The notes below the pieces were generated by a model. The model worked only from the letters and a program-made list of their open reading frames with translations. It had not been told where the DNA came from and ran no database searches. From Azolla pinnata (lineage: Eukaryota > Streptophyta > Polypodiopsida > Salviniales > Salviniaceae), in contig JBBBWG010029977.1 in NCBI GenBank assembly GCA_037176905.1, positions 1-30,679 on the forward strand: DNA of 30,679 nt. Direction: 5' to 3'. Positions 1-10,406 of this stretch are shown in pieces. Positions within the stretch are counted from its first letter, which is position 1; every line of letters starts with the position of its first letter. The position numbers and the translations under genes are program-made.

Positions 1-1650
1 GATGTCAACAGACGTCGCAAGTCGTTTTTAACGTCAATATGCTAATGCTTAGAGATATTGTCAAATATTGGAATAATATAATTATCGATTGAAGTAAGAT
101 AGTATGATGGATAAGATTTGAGCCTATGTAATCATAGGTCATAGGTTCGATTTCACATATAAGCCTACTCATGATAACTGGCAGCGAACATGAAGTTGAG
201 GAAGTGTTTATGTACCTCGTAGATTAGGGCTCAATGACTACTTACAAAAACTAGATAGACTAGGCGCATATTGTGAAGAAAAGGGGCAATCCGTGTTTTT
301 TATCAGTAATCTCATTTCATCACCCCCATGTATTTGCGAGAAATTACCAAATTGTTTGGAAAACCGGAAGAAGTTGACCTGACTATGCTGAATTGAGTCA
401 ACATGCTCAACATTGCAATCAAAATCAGCGCGAGACATTTAGAGTATGTGTGATTGGAAGTTGTGTAGTGTGGATATCGAGTGTGTGTGTCGAATAATGA
501 GGAATGTTCCTCTCTAACTATTGCCAAACAATGGAAGTGATATATGGGTCGATTCGTCTCACTCTCTCATAGAGAAACACCGAGTCCTTAACCGCATCAG
601 ACGAAGGTACATTCTCCATGTTCAAGGATTCTCAACACGGTGTGTTGCATCATGAACAAGTCAACTTCATCAAATGGAGGGTTTGTCACACGAGATATAA
701 TTATTTCATCGTATATTCGAAAAGAAGTCAAAGGGCCCATACCGCCCTATTCTGGTGTGGTGAACTAGGGTTTCGCACGAATCTCCTCAGGATTCCCACT
801 GCATGCAGCAAAACAAACCACGTTGCGGCCATTGCCATATCAAGGATCAATCCATACAGTATTGGTGTCGTATGAGTCCCTCCTCTACAACGACCAATGC
901 TTTGAAGACGGCGTTGATCTGGAAGACAATCAAATATGTAGAGAAGACGAGAGATTAGATTGTATTGGGAGGAGCCAAGGATTGACGTCGATCTGAAATG
1001 GTCGAATGTCGTAGAACTCCAATTATTTGCAGAATCGGTAGTCGACATGCCTGCTAGCCATTGTGTCGGCTATTTTTAGATAGGCATCGCAGCTCGCAGC
1101 CAACATAGCAGCGAACTGCTATAAATCTCACGAAAGCTTCCAATCTCTCTCGTTCCGATGCAGCAATGCACGTACGTGCGCTCTCTTGCGTCCGAAGAAT
1201 CGCTGTCATTTCGATGACGAAACGTCGGGCGCCAGTATCGAATGCTGCGGTCCGAGCTGAACGAATTTCGGATCAGAACAAGCGCAAAACAACCGGAACG
1301 AGAAGCAAGAGTTTGTATTTCAGAGAGAGAGAGAGCAGCAGCAACCGGAATCCGTATTCAAAGAGCTCGACAGAACAAGAAGCGAGAATCTGTTACTCGC
1401 GGAGATCAGCAACGAGAACTCGTGTCGAAAGAAGTTTGGCAGAACAAGAAGAGGCAAGAACATTTGTATATCGAAAAGAAAAGAAAACATTTGCGTCGAA
1501 AGATTTGTATTTGGGAAAGATTTGTATTTGGAAAAAGACTGGTGTTGAACTGGAATGATTTTCTTGAAGCGAAATTAAAATGTTGTGAAAAAACTCACAT
1601 ATAAAAGGAATAATTAACAAATGCAATAAAATTCTAACTCATAAACAGAG
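1..1650. other. Non-genic region upstream of the CRWN-type gene
   Basis: I see no supportable gene here. Short open frames on both strands lack recognisable domains and coding character. A TATA-like CTATAAATC lies near 1,119, about 900 bases before the first start codon, so its role is unclear. From about 1,240 to 1,600 the strand is purine-rich (a GAGAGA run near 1,321-1,333) with small internal repeats such as AGATTTGTATTTGG around 1,499-1,532. This could be decayed transposon sequence, for example part of an LTR, or simply distal promoter. I found no terminal repeats or target-site duplication to decide. Confidence 0.5.
101..160 (+). mobile_element. Possible tRNA-derived SINE head (A and B boxes)
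   Basis: GGTTCGATTTC at about 144-154 fits the RNA polymerase III B box (GGTTCGANTCC) with one change. GATGGATAAGA at about 106-116 is a loose A-box match. The roughly 37-base spacing is typical of tRNA genes and tRNA-derived SINEs. No acceptor stem can be folded, so it is not an intact tRNA. I could not find a 3' tail or target-site duplication, so this remains a weak call. Confidence 0.25.
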
Positions 1651-1676
1651 GAAATTCAAACGAATGAATGCTTTCC

Positions 1677-1705
1677 CTTCTTCTTCTTCTTCTTCTTCTT
1701 CTTCT
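1677..1705 (+). repeat. (TTC)n microsatellite in the CRWN leader or promoter
   Basis: About nine to ten TTC units form a pyrimidine tract some 330 bases before the CRWN start codon. TTC/GAA tracts are common in plant 5' leaders and core promoters (Y-patch-like). Purine-rich counterparts lie upstream of the CAMTA and zinc-finger genes. Confidence 0.85.
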
Positions 1706-1716
1706 GTTTCTTGGCT

Positions 1717-1761
1717 ATGGCGGACGAGGATCTCTCTCGACCTTTCCTCTCTGTTTCTTAA
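1717..1761 (+). promoter_or_regulatory. Upstream ORF, 14 codons, before the CRWN-type gene
   Basis: ATG in a good plant context (GCTATGGCG) opens a 14-codon frame ending TAA at 1,759-1,761. A second upstream ATG at 1,778 opens a 33-codon frame ending at 1,879. Both terminate well before the main ATG at 2,032. They matter only if the transcript starts upstream of 1,717, which the sequence alone cannot prove. If transcribed, they would be expected to lower translation of the main ORF. Confidence 0.35.
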
Positions 1762-1768
1762 ACCCTAG
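1759..1768 (+). promoter_or_regulatory. Telobox motif (AAACCCTAG) in the CRWN leader or promoter
   Basis: AAACCCTAG occurs here and again near 1,842-1,850, 190-270 bases before the start codon. The telobox (AAACCCTAA/G) is a known plant cis element in promoters of growth and translation genes, bound by TRB-type telomere-repeat-binding factors. The match is direct; function is inferred. Confidence 0.5.
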
Positions 1769-2031
1769 ACTTCTCTGATGCATCCCGAACCGTATCAACG
1801 AGACCCTGATGCAGTGCCCTTGGAAGCCTGTTTAGATGCAGAAACCCTAGCTAGCATCACGCGGACGAATGCTCGTTAGAATCTCGCCGATTTCTCGCTC
1901 TCGAATGAAGCAGAACCCACGTCTGGATTCCCCACATCGGCCTCCGCATCCGAGCAAGAAACGGCGGGGAATTGTTCGGCATCCGGTTTAGCCGTCGGAG
2001 AAGCAAAGTTGCGCCGCGGTTGAGGCCTGCC

Positions 2032-5000
2032 ATGTTCACTCCACAGAGAAAGGCGTGGCCGGGATGGTCTCCCTTGTATCCGGAGAGGACTGAGAAAGCG
2101 GGGAAGGGAGCTTCGCATAATGCTCCGATCGACACCATTCTTGCAATCACGGAGAACGGCAGCAGAGAGATAAGCCCTGCGAGGTCAGGATTGATTAGGT
2201 CAGTTGCAGGAGGCGATGGAAGCCTCATTGGGCAGTCTGAAACCGAAATCTGGCGGCATTTCAAAGAGGCAGGAGCTCTCGATGAAGGCTCCATCGAGAG
2301 GAAGGATCGTGCTACTTTAATGGCTCACATCTCCAGATTGGAAACTGAGGTATTCCATAATTATTCTACCCGTCGATCTCTACTTTGGTTACTCCCTGTA
2401 ATTACCCTTTTTCGGCCCATGTTAGATATGCTATGTTCATCTAAAGCACGATTTGTGTTCTGTTCAGCTAACTGTGCAGTATGGTTCAATGTAAGATACA
2501 TTGCAAATTATTTCTCATCTTCAGTGGATGGTTAAATGCATCAGCAGTGACATTGGGGCTCAGCATTTTTGTATCAGCCCAAGAGTTTGATTTGTGTTGT
2601 CAACGTAATTTCCTTTTCATCTAGAGAGGATGATTACATACAGCGGCAACAATGTTCTTACTCGGTTTTGTCTATAAGGATAAGAGCTCACTTTTTGCAG
2701 ATGATTAAATGCATCAGTAATGGCATTCTTACTCAGCATCACATATCAGCACAAGAATTTGATTTGTGGTGCTGTCGAGCTAACTATATGTATCATGGTT
2801 TAATATAGATACACTCTAAATCATTTCCCGTCTCTAGTGGACAATTAAATGCACCAGCATTGTATTCTTACTCAGCATTACGTGTCAGCGCACGAGTTCT
2901 ATTTGTGTTCCATCTAGCCAACCAATGTATACTGTGCGTTCAACCCAACATCTCAAGCAGATGACTGGATCTTCTTACTCAGAATCGTGTATCAAGTGTT
3001 CAAGTTGTATTCCGTCTAGCTCACTACATAACATGATTAAATATAAAAGATTTACACTCTGTGCTCAACTGAAATTGGCTGTCATTCTCGAGCAGATGAT
3101 TTGATGCATTAGCAATGGCATTCTTACTTGACATCATATAGTCGGTTCAACTTATGCTCATTCTAACACAACGTATCTCATATAAGATACACCTCTATGT
3201 CCAACTTGACTTTTTGTCATCTTGAGTGGACGAATAAATAGACCAACAACGACATTCTTACTCAGCGTTATGTATCGGTGTAAGAGTTTGATTATCATTT
3301 CTCAAGCTGCTTGAACAAGTTGTATGACTGCTTTGCGATTAAACTAGCTTATTAATCAGGGCATCTGTTATCTTCGAGCATTTTAATGATACTCGGGGAA
3401 CAGACGCATACTTTGGCACTGAACACTGTCTCACTACTTGAAGATTAGTAGCTTCACTGGTTTTTCATCTCCGATGGCAAGGCACTGATATACTTTGTTG
3501 CTTGATACTGGAGCAGCTCTATGATTATCAATACAATATGGGTCTCCTTCTCATGGAGCGCAAAGAGTGGAGTGCAGAAACTGAGAAACTGAAATCCAGG
3601 GCTGAAGATGCTGAAGAGAACCTACAAAGAGAACTTGCAGCAAAGATTCTGGTCATTGCAGAAGCTGAAAAGCGTGAAGACTCTTTAAAGCAAGCTCTTG
3701 CAACGGAAAGACTCTGTGTAAATGATGTGAGCATCTACCTTCTTATAGCCAATATTTTACAGTGCTGGATTGGGTTCCGGACATACAATCATGTGGGCTA
3801 ACTAGCTATCATTTGTAAACTTTCGATTGTTGTACCTGTATCTACAGCTTGAGAAGGCATTAAGGGAAATGAGGGCTGAGTCTGGAGAGATTAAGCTGCT
3901 GGCGGAAAATAAATTGAAGCAAGCAGAAGGCTTGATTTCTGAAACAGCTACCAAGGCTTTGCAGGCAGAGTCAAAGCTGCATGCTTTGGATGCATTACAG
4001 GCAGAGCTGGGCCACAAGCAAGGAATCGCAGAAAGGAAGCTGCAGGAAGCTGAAGAACTGGAGGGCATTGTGAGAAGGGAAAGGCTTGCCTTCAAGGCTC
4101 AGTAAGATCTTTCTCAACCTTTGCATCATCTTAAGTGTGGGTCCTTGTCTTCGTGAATATGTCAAGTTTTAGGTTTTGGAAGATGAATCCTACAGAAACA
4201 TGCCATATTTATGATTGCTTTCGTACGAGGTACTGAAGGAAAATACTTGGTGTAAAAGCTGAATGAACTATTTGTTGGCCTTTGATTGGGTAAGAAACAC
4301 ATATTTAGCTCATTATCGATATGGAGACATATGATAATATACATATTAGAAGAGATCTAAGAAGCTTACAGAATTGTGTTAGAATGTGGGTGCTATCAGA
4401 AGATAGTAAGTTCTATAACCTATATAGTTGGAGAGAATGATGTGAATTATCCTGATGCAAATTAAAATTTTGGCTTGTTCGATTTGGTTGGAGGCTTCTT
4501 GCCCATGTTCTGTTTGGTCTCTTCCATCTGTTCTCATTGGAGTGTTTGCCCGAAATTTTTCCTTATCATATGATCATCATATAGGAGACAACCCTTCTCT
4601 TTTAGTTTGCCTTCTAACTAGGCAGGGGCATGCAGTGTTATCTCATTTTAATGTGAGTTTCTCCCGAGCAGAGGGCTTTTGCAATCAACACAGACACTGA
4701 GTTTCTATCTTTAGAGATATGCATGTATCATTGTAATAGGAACCTGAATCTATTGATACAGAATGTATGGTATTGGTGCTTAGGCAAGAAACCTATGAAG
4801 AGGAGCTCAATCATCAGAAGCAAACCCTCCTTGAATGGGAGCGAAAGCTAGAAGAAGGTCAAGCAAGATTGCTGGAAGGTCAGAAACTACTTAATCAGAT
4901 GGAGGAGAATATATGTCAAACAGAGTGTGCTCTGAAGAAAATGAAAACTGATCTGGTAGCAATGAGAAAACAAATGGAGGCTGAGCGTTCATCAGTGCAA

Positions 5001-8000
5001 CTATTAGAAGCTGATTGCTCGTCAAAGCTCGCGAGTGTAGCAATTAGAGAAGAGGTGTAAAATATCAAACTTTTGAATCGATGAGCTATCAGCATGGCCA
5101 AGATTCTAATGTTACTATTATTTTTCATTGCATCAGGTAGCACTCAAAAAGGAAATTGCGATGGAAACAAAGGAACAGGAGTTACTACTGCTCCAAGAGA
5201 AGCTTTCTAACAGAGAATGTGTAAGACATTGTTATTCTTCTTTATTGTAGGATCTGCTCTATGGAGCACATTGCTTTATGCTCGTAGGAAAGAACATGAT
5301 TTATCAGTCCCATAATGAGATGATGCCATACAAGAGTTCATAAAGTTTACCATGGAATCAATCAGCATACTGGATTATGCTGACAATGCTGATTATGATA
5401 TTAGAGATTATGCTGTATTGTTATTGAAGGGTAACAAATCTGAGGATAGTATTTTATCATAACGGTTGTGTATATTATGAACAGCTACTGGAGCAGCGTG
5501 ATGAAGGTATCATGAAAACTGAGATCCTTCTCTCAAAAGAAAGAGAACGTATAGAAGCTTTGGAGAATGCATTAAAAATAAAGGAAACCACATTACCTGA
5601 AAAACAACAGAATCTGGTAAGACTTAATCAAATTCATACAATTGCTTCTATAAATTTAGGTTAAAGAAAAGTTTCAGAGCGAACTTGTCTGGTGGGAAAA
5701 AAAACATTTATTATCCGTGGAATGCAATGTGGGCACATCTCCACCCAATGCAGTAGATGCAAACATCAAAGAATGCATCAAAACTCTGAATGAGTATAAT
5801 GTAGAGAGGTTGTTGGTGGATCTTTGCTCGAAGCATTTGTAGCGGTCATGCATTTCTCACAAGCTAATCATCTCCAAATGGATAATATTATTCAGATTCT
5901 AGAAACTTACACACCATTTCTTTATCAGATGTTATATATGAAGTTTGCAATGGCTTAATGTTGACATGCAGATTGAGCTGCAAATTTCAATGGAGCAGCT
6001 GAAAGAGGAGGCTAACTCAAAAAAGGCAGACTATGAGAGGGTTTTTATGGAATTGGAATTGCAGAAGCAAGAGTTAATGGAAGAGCGAGAGAGGCGTAGA
6101 CTTGCCGAGAAAGAGAAAGAGGAACTACTGAAACTGCAGACATGCCTGAAAGAACAGATTGTTGAGTATAAATCTAAAGAGAACTTGGTGAGCGAGGAGG
6201 CTGAAAAATTGAATCAAGAAAAGGAGAGATTTCAGAAAGAACTAGAAATGCTCGAGGAAAAGAGTGAGAGTGTGAAGAAAGAAATTGAAAAACTTGATGA
6301 AGAGGCAAAAAGGGTGTCTGCATGGTTGCTTGCTGAAGAGGTGAAGTTGAAAGAAGAGAAACGGATTTTACAAGATCAGATGAGAAAAGAATCAGAAGCT
6401 TTGCGGCTTGAGATGGAAACTTTTGCCAGAAGACTTGAACAGGAAAAGACAGATTGGTTCACTTCTGTGGAGAAGGAGAAAGAGGAACTTGTAAAAGATC
6501 TGGAGCGAAGGAGGATAGAGTTGGAAACTTCCATAGCAAGGCAGAAGGAGGACATTGAAAATAATTTTAGAGAAGAAGAGATGAGAATGCGGACGGAACT
6601 TGAAGCAGAGCGCGAGAAGGCCACTGCTGAAGTGACTCGAAAGAAAGTAGAAGAAGCTGCTTTAGAAAGGCTCGAGCTCGAGAAAATGAGGGAAGAGATT
6701 GCTAGGCAACTTGAAACGTCTGAGCAAAAATGGGTTGAAATCACAAATAGTATGAATGAACTTGCAGTAGAAAGGGAGAAGCTCAAAGAAGAGAGGGAAG
6801 CTTTGATTAAAGTCAGGATGGAAAACGTTCAGGAAGCTGAAAGGCTCAAGAATTTGAAGATTCAGCTACAGGCCAGTCAGGATAATGAAACTTTGTTATT
6901 GCATGGCAATGGGGATAAAATTCTACAACCAGGCGCTGCGCATGCTCCACTTCTGAATGAAGCTGAAGTCTCAACCTCTCAGTTTCCACAAAATGTTGAT
7001 GGTGGAATTGGTGATCGAAGAAACCAAACTGAATCCCCTGGTCACCTTTCTTGGCTTCAGAAGTGCACATTAGTACCACCAGAGAAGCTGCCAAATTCCA
7101 GTGGAATTACTAGGGACTTGGAAGAGAGTAATGCTTCATTGGGATCAGAGCTAGGTGGCGATCAACAGGATACACGGTCTGATGGAGGCCAAGTAGGATT
7201 TGATCTTGTTTCGAGGTCGAGTGCAAGCTTTACCCCTAGCAGTAGTAGAGGTAGACCAAAGAAGGCCAAGAAAGCCAAAACTCCTAGTGCCAAAACTCCT
7301 AGTGCCAAAATGACTCCATCTACTAACCCTGCCGCGAATGTGAATAGCAAAAGACTGTTCGAGCCTCATGTGCAGCATGAAGAGATTATTGGTGATCACA
7401 AGTACGAAGAAGGGTTGCATATGCATGATGGGAGGCTCATGGATTCAGCTGCTCAATCAGCTATGGAGCTGCATGACAAGGATACCATGTCATACGTCCA
7501 AACAAAGAATAAGCGAGCTTTTAGCCAGGCAACTGATACCATGAGTGAAGCCGACACAGGAGACATGGAGGCAGAGTCTGAGATCACCACTGGTGGCAAG
7601 AGGAGGCGCCGCAATAAGGATCTCGGAATCGATCTGAAAGAGACTACTCCAGGGATGAAACGTTACAATTTAAGGCGTTCTACTGTGTATGGATTTCAAT
7701 TCTCTGAAGGGAACAATGCCTCTTCTGAGATTCTTTTTCCCTCCCTTTTAGGCTTTACTGCTTTTGGTTGCTTCTTTTGGTTGCTGACTTACCAGATTTG
7801 TGTTATGTGTATTTGTAGTACAAAGACGGAAGCTTCAAAGCTGGTATCAGGCCAAGAAATTCATGACCAAGAGCAGAACTTGAATGTAAGTGTCATGTGA
7901 ATTTTCGGGTTTATGCTGCGTAGTATACACGCATACTCCTTAGGCACTTGACTGCCCAGTTGTAGAGATCTGTATGGGTTTAACCCAAAATCCAAAACAC

Positions 8001-9314
8001 TAAACCCAAAGTCTTAAAGAACCCTAAGCCCAGTTTTAGAGATCTGTATGATTAGGGATGCATTTGTCTTGGGCAATAATCTGAATGAAATTTTCAAAGA
8101 CTAGTTAGTGAGTTTTACATCAGAAAGCTTGACTGAATTGGTGAAATTGTAGACAAGTTTGGATGGGGGGAAACAATGAAAAAAATGGAAAAGTGGGTTG
8201 GGTTCATTTTGATCACATGGGCATCAATTGCAGGATTAGAATGAATTTGAGAGGAGTGTAGGGTATGAGCCGTTTTCAAAAACTACTAGAAACTTACTGT
8301 TTTCTCTTACTCTTATCGTAATCCAAATAATCGCTTTTGTTCTCATTGAAACTCCAGGAGGTCAAGAGGAATCTGTGGTGAACTCAAGAGTGTGTCCAAG
8401 GGCTGCAAAAAGATCAAAAAAGATAAAATTTTATTGTTAAATTTTGTATCAGGGAAACTCCTTGTATAGTTGGAATGATAATAAATACTTCCAATCCACA
8501 TGTACATACGCAACAGTATACGCATCACACCAATGTAATCGGTGATGTTAATGATTTGAGGAAGAACCAGCACATTTTTTCGTGCATGGAATTCTCTTGC
8601 TATAAGCTTTATGCAAGAAGCGAGGAGGCAGAATTTTGCTTTTATAAAATTGGAGTTCGTGTGGAAATCTTTGGATCATATTTTGGGAAACTTGCTGCTT
8701 GATGATGCTGCATAGCAGATGATTGTCTGTTTCTTCGGTCCGAACAAATATTTTATGAGAATTTGAGGGTTCTCGATGGTCATTACTTAAGCGCATCGTT
8801 GCTTGTAAGTTTCCCTGGAAACACTTTTGTCCACAATTTTACTAGCAACTTGTTGATTATGCATGCTTAACGATACATTGAATTTGTGTGCATATACCCC
8901 TTGAGGACACTTGATTGGATATGAACCACTAAATTTGGCCATTGTTTGTTCTCCAATTGGGATGTCGAGCTAGATCATATGAGTTTTTTGTTCAAAAATA
9001 GGATAATGGATCGCAATACGAGAACGCAATCTTAAGATCATGGCCTTCTCATTTTAAGGGCGGGCAGAGGGTGCTGACATTTTTGCGGTGTGTCATATTG
9101 AGTAGAGAGTGTGCATTTTGTTTGTGTTTTCTGCTGCTTCTTGGAGCTTCCAGTCTGCTCCTTCATTCTCTGCTTGACTTTTGTACTCCAGACATCGAAA
9201 AGAAAGAAGAGGACGGGAAAAAGCGAAAGGGCCAATAATGCAGACATTGACCAAGAAGCAGGGAACTTTTGTAATGTGTTGAATGTGATTGATTGGTCTC
9301 TGATATGGTTGTAA
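2032..9314 (+). CDS. CRWN: CROWDED NUCLEI / NMCP-type nuclear lamina coiled-coil protein
   Basis: Plant lamin-like protein that would line the inner nuclear envelope and shape the nucleus and chromatin. Phase-consistent exons: 2032-2349, 3517-3726, 3848-4101, 4784-5054, 5137-5220, 5485-5616, 5972-7686, 7819-7885 and 9192-9314, giving about 1,057 residues. The start is set by the family-typical N-terminus MFTPQRKAWPGWS. Exon 2 carries the conserved LYDYQYNMGLLLMERKEW block. A Glu/Lys/Arg-rich coiled coil runs from about residue 100 to 725. Near residue 778 a degenerate SWLQKC block follows. There is an AT-hook-like RGRPKK near 850, a basic KRRRRNK signal near 966 and the family motif RYNLRRS near 987. 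The acidic stretch and IGKK-type C-terminus of NMCP1 members are not seen, and the central coil is shorter than in CRWN1, so an NMCP2/CRWN4-like assignment is possible. The last exon is the least certain: it is chosen for its strong acceptor and matching phase. Family assignment is secure; the subgroup is inferred. Confidence 0.9.
2480..3300 (+). repeat. Degenerate tandem repeat filling CRWN intron 1
   Basis: Intron 1 (2350-3516) contains about six or seven diverged copies of a unit whose core reads ATTCTTACTCAGCAT. Cores lie near 2,561, 2,652, 2,731, 2,869, 2,973, 3,120 and 3,254. Each is followed by a variant of TATCAGCACAAGAGTTTGAT and often preceded by TTAAATGCATCAGCA. Spacing varies from about 80 to 150 bases. 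No terminal repeats or coding capacity are visible, so I describe it as a diverged intronic minisatellite. Confidence 0.7.
7954..8050 (+). repeat. Telomere-like insert flanked by 23-bp direct repeats in CRWN intron 8
   Basis: A 23-base segment ending TAGAGATCTGTATG occurs at 7,954-7,976 and 8,028-8,050 with one mismatch. The 51 bases between are rich in telomere-like steps (TTTAACCC, CTAAACCC, AACCCTAA). The structure resembles filler DNA inserted during break repair with duplicated flanks. It lies within the intron joining exon 8 to the proposed last exon. Confidence 0.65.
8480..8485 (+). terminator. Candidate intronic poly(A) signal AATAAA in CRWN intron 8
   Basis: A canonical AATAAA lies about 580 bases downstream of an in-frame TGA at 7,898-7,900 that is reached if the 7,886 donor is not used. 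Use of both would give a shorter protein ending NVSVM. This is a possible alternative end, not a demonstrated one. Confidence 0.25.
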
Positions 9315-10406
9315 TCAACTTTGATGGGCTCACAAGAGATGCTTTGCTCTGGTGCTATTTCACTTTGCGACGCTAGCCTTCCCAATGGAAAGCATGTGAT
9401 GTGAATGAAACCGCGCTTAACAAGCTATTTGGCAAAGTGGACTGTATCTCTCCTTTTGTTTTGCACATGCTTACCACAATTCCAGCCTCGATCGACTCGA
9501 GCTGCTTCTAGCCCAAGCCAAATAATCTCAAAGATCTGAAAAACTGGACTTCTTTGAACGTCGATGCTGTCTTCCCATATATGCCTCAGTCGGCAGGAGC
9601 ATATGGATTGGATTGCAGTCGAGCATCGTGCTGTATGTAGGAGCCAAAGCTTCGATCTTCTCGATCAAAACAGCTCTGAGCAAGCTGGTAAAAACGAGAG
9701 CTAATCCTGCTGCAGATTTCTGTGCTGGGATCAGCTGCTGCTCAAACGCAAGGCGTGAGCGCGTTGTTCCTCGACTCTTTCACAGAACGAGCTGAAGAAG
9801 GTCACTGGAACTGGAACAAGAGCTTTAAACAGCTCCGGATTTCCGCCCCTGGGATCGATTCCTGATCCAGCGCTCGGTTAAAAAAAAAAAAAAAAAAGCG
9901 CCGAGAAAAGTCACTGCGATGTTCGATCTCCGATACAGGGGTTGGATCCATGCAAAAGCTCAAAAAACAAAAACCAAACAAAACAAGCAAATCAAATCAA
10001 AACAAAACAAGCAAATCAAATCAAAACAAAACAAAACAAACAAAACTGAAAGAAGAAGAAGAAGAAGAAGAAGAAGAAGAAGAAGAAGAAGAAGAAGAAG
10101 AAGAAAGATCCCTTTGTCTCTACCTTTTTTATCTTGCTCTTCAAGGCAAAAAAAAAAGCCCAGATTTTGCGTTTTGCTTTTTTTGGCTTTTTTCTGCTTT
10201 CTTGACGTCCTCTTCGTTTTCCCCCTCCACTCCGATGGAACCGACGACCATCTCTGCACAGCCTGCGGCGAAACCCTAGAAAGCTTCCTCGCCTCCCCGA
10301 CAGTTGCGAGCTGCCCCTTCTGAATCCCGCAGCTCCCCCAAAGCTCGCAGTGAACAGTGGCTTCGCTCTTTTTGTACATGGTGTGCGCTAGAAGGCGGCC
10401 CCAGCC
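9315..10406 (+). other. Intergenic region and 5' leader of the CAMTA gene
   Basis: It holds the CRWN 3' flank (no canonical AATAAA close to 9,314), an A-run at about 9,880-9,897 and a low-complexity block. The block, at about 9,957-10,044, has repeated AACAAGCAAATC steps. A GAA tract follows at about 10,047-10,105. Pyrimidine-rich sequence and a telobox (AAACCCTAG near 10,272) then lead to the CAMTA ATG. Long open frames across the GAA tract, on either strand, encode homopolymers and are not genes. Confidence 0.6.
10047..10105 (+). repeat. (GAA)n microsatellite upstream of CAMTA
   Basis: About nineteen GAA/AAG units form a pure purine tract some 300 bases before the CAMTA start codon. It is probably in the promoter or 5' leader. 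Homopurine-homopyrimidine tracts like this are length-variable and can adopt triplex structures. Confidence 0.9.

Noticed and set aside
803..870. Zinc-knuckle-like CGHCHIKD motif suggesting a retrotransposon gag remnant
   Set aside because: The expected His and the final Cys spacing are wrong, and no protease, integrase or reverse-transcriptase motifs are nearby.
1166..1604. Two overlapping open frames in different frames
   Set aside because: Both are rich in Arg/Glu/Lys because the DNA is purine-rich with short internal repeats. No domain or splice context supports coding.
5663..5839. Open stretch in CRWN intron 6 that could be a missed exon
   Set aside because: Its translation (SELVWWEKKHLLSVEC...) lacks coiled-coil character. 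The only plausible donor leaves a phase that does not match the next exon.
9840..9898. SINE tail (B-box-like GATCGATTC followed by an A-run)
   Set aside because: No A box lies at the right distance and no flanking duplication is visible; the match is to a very short consensus.
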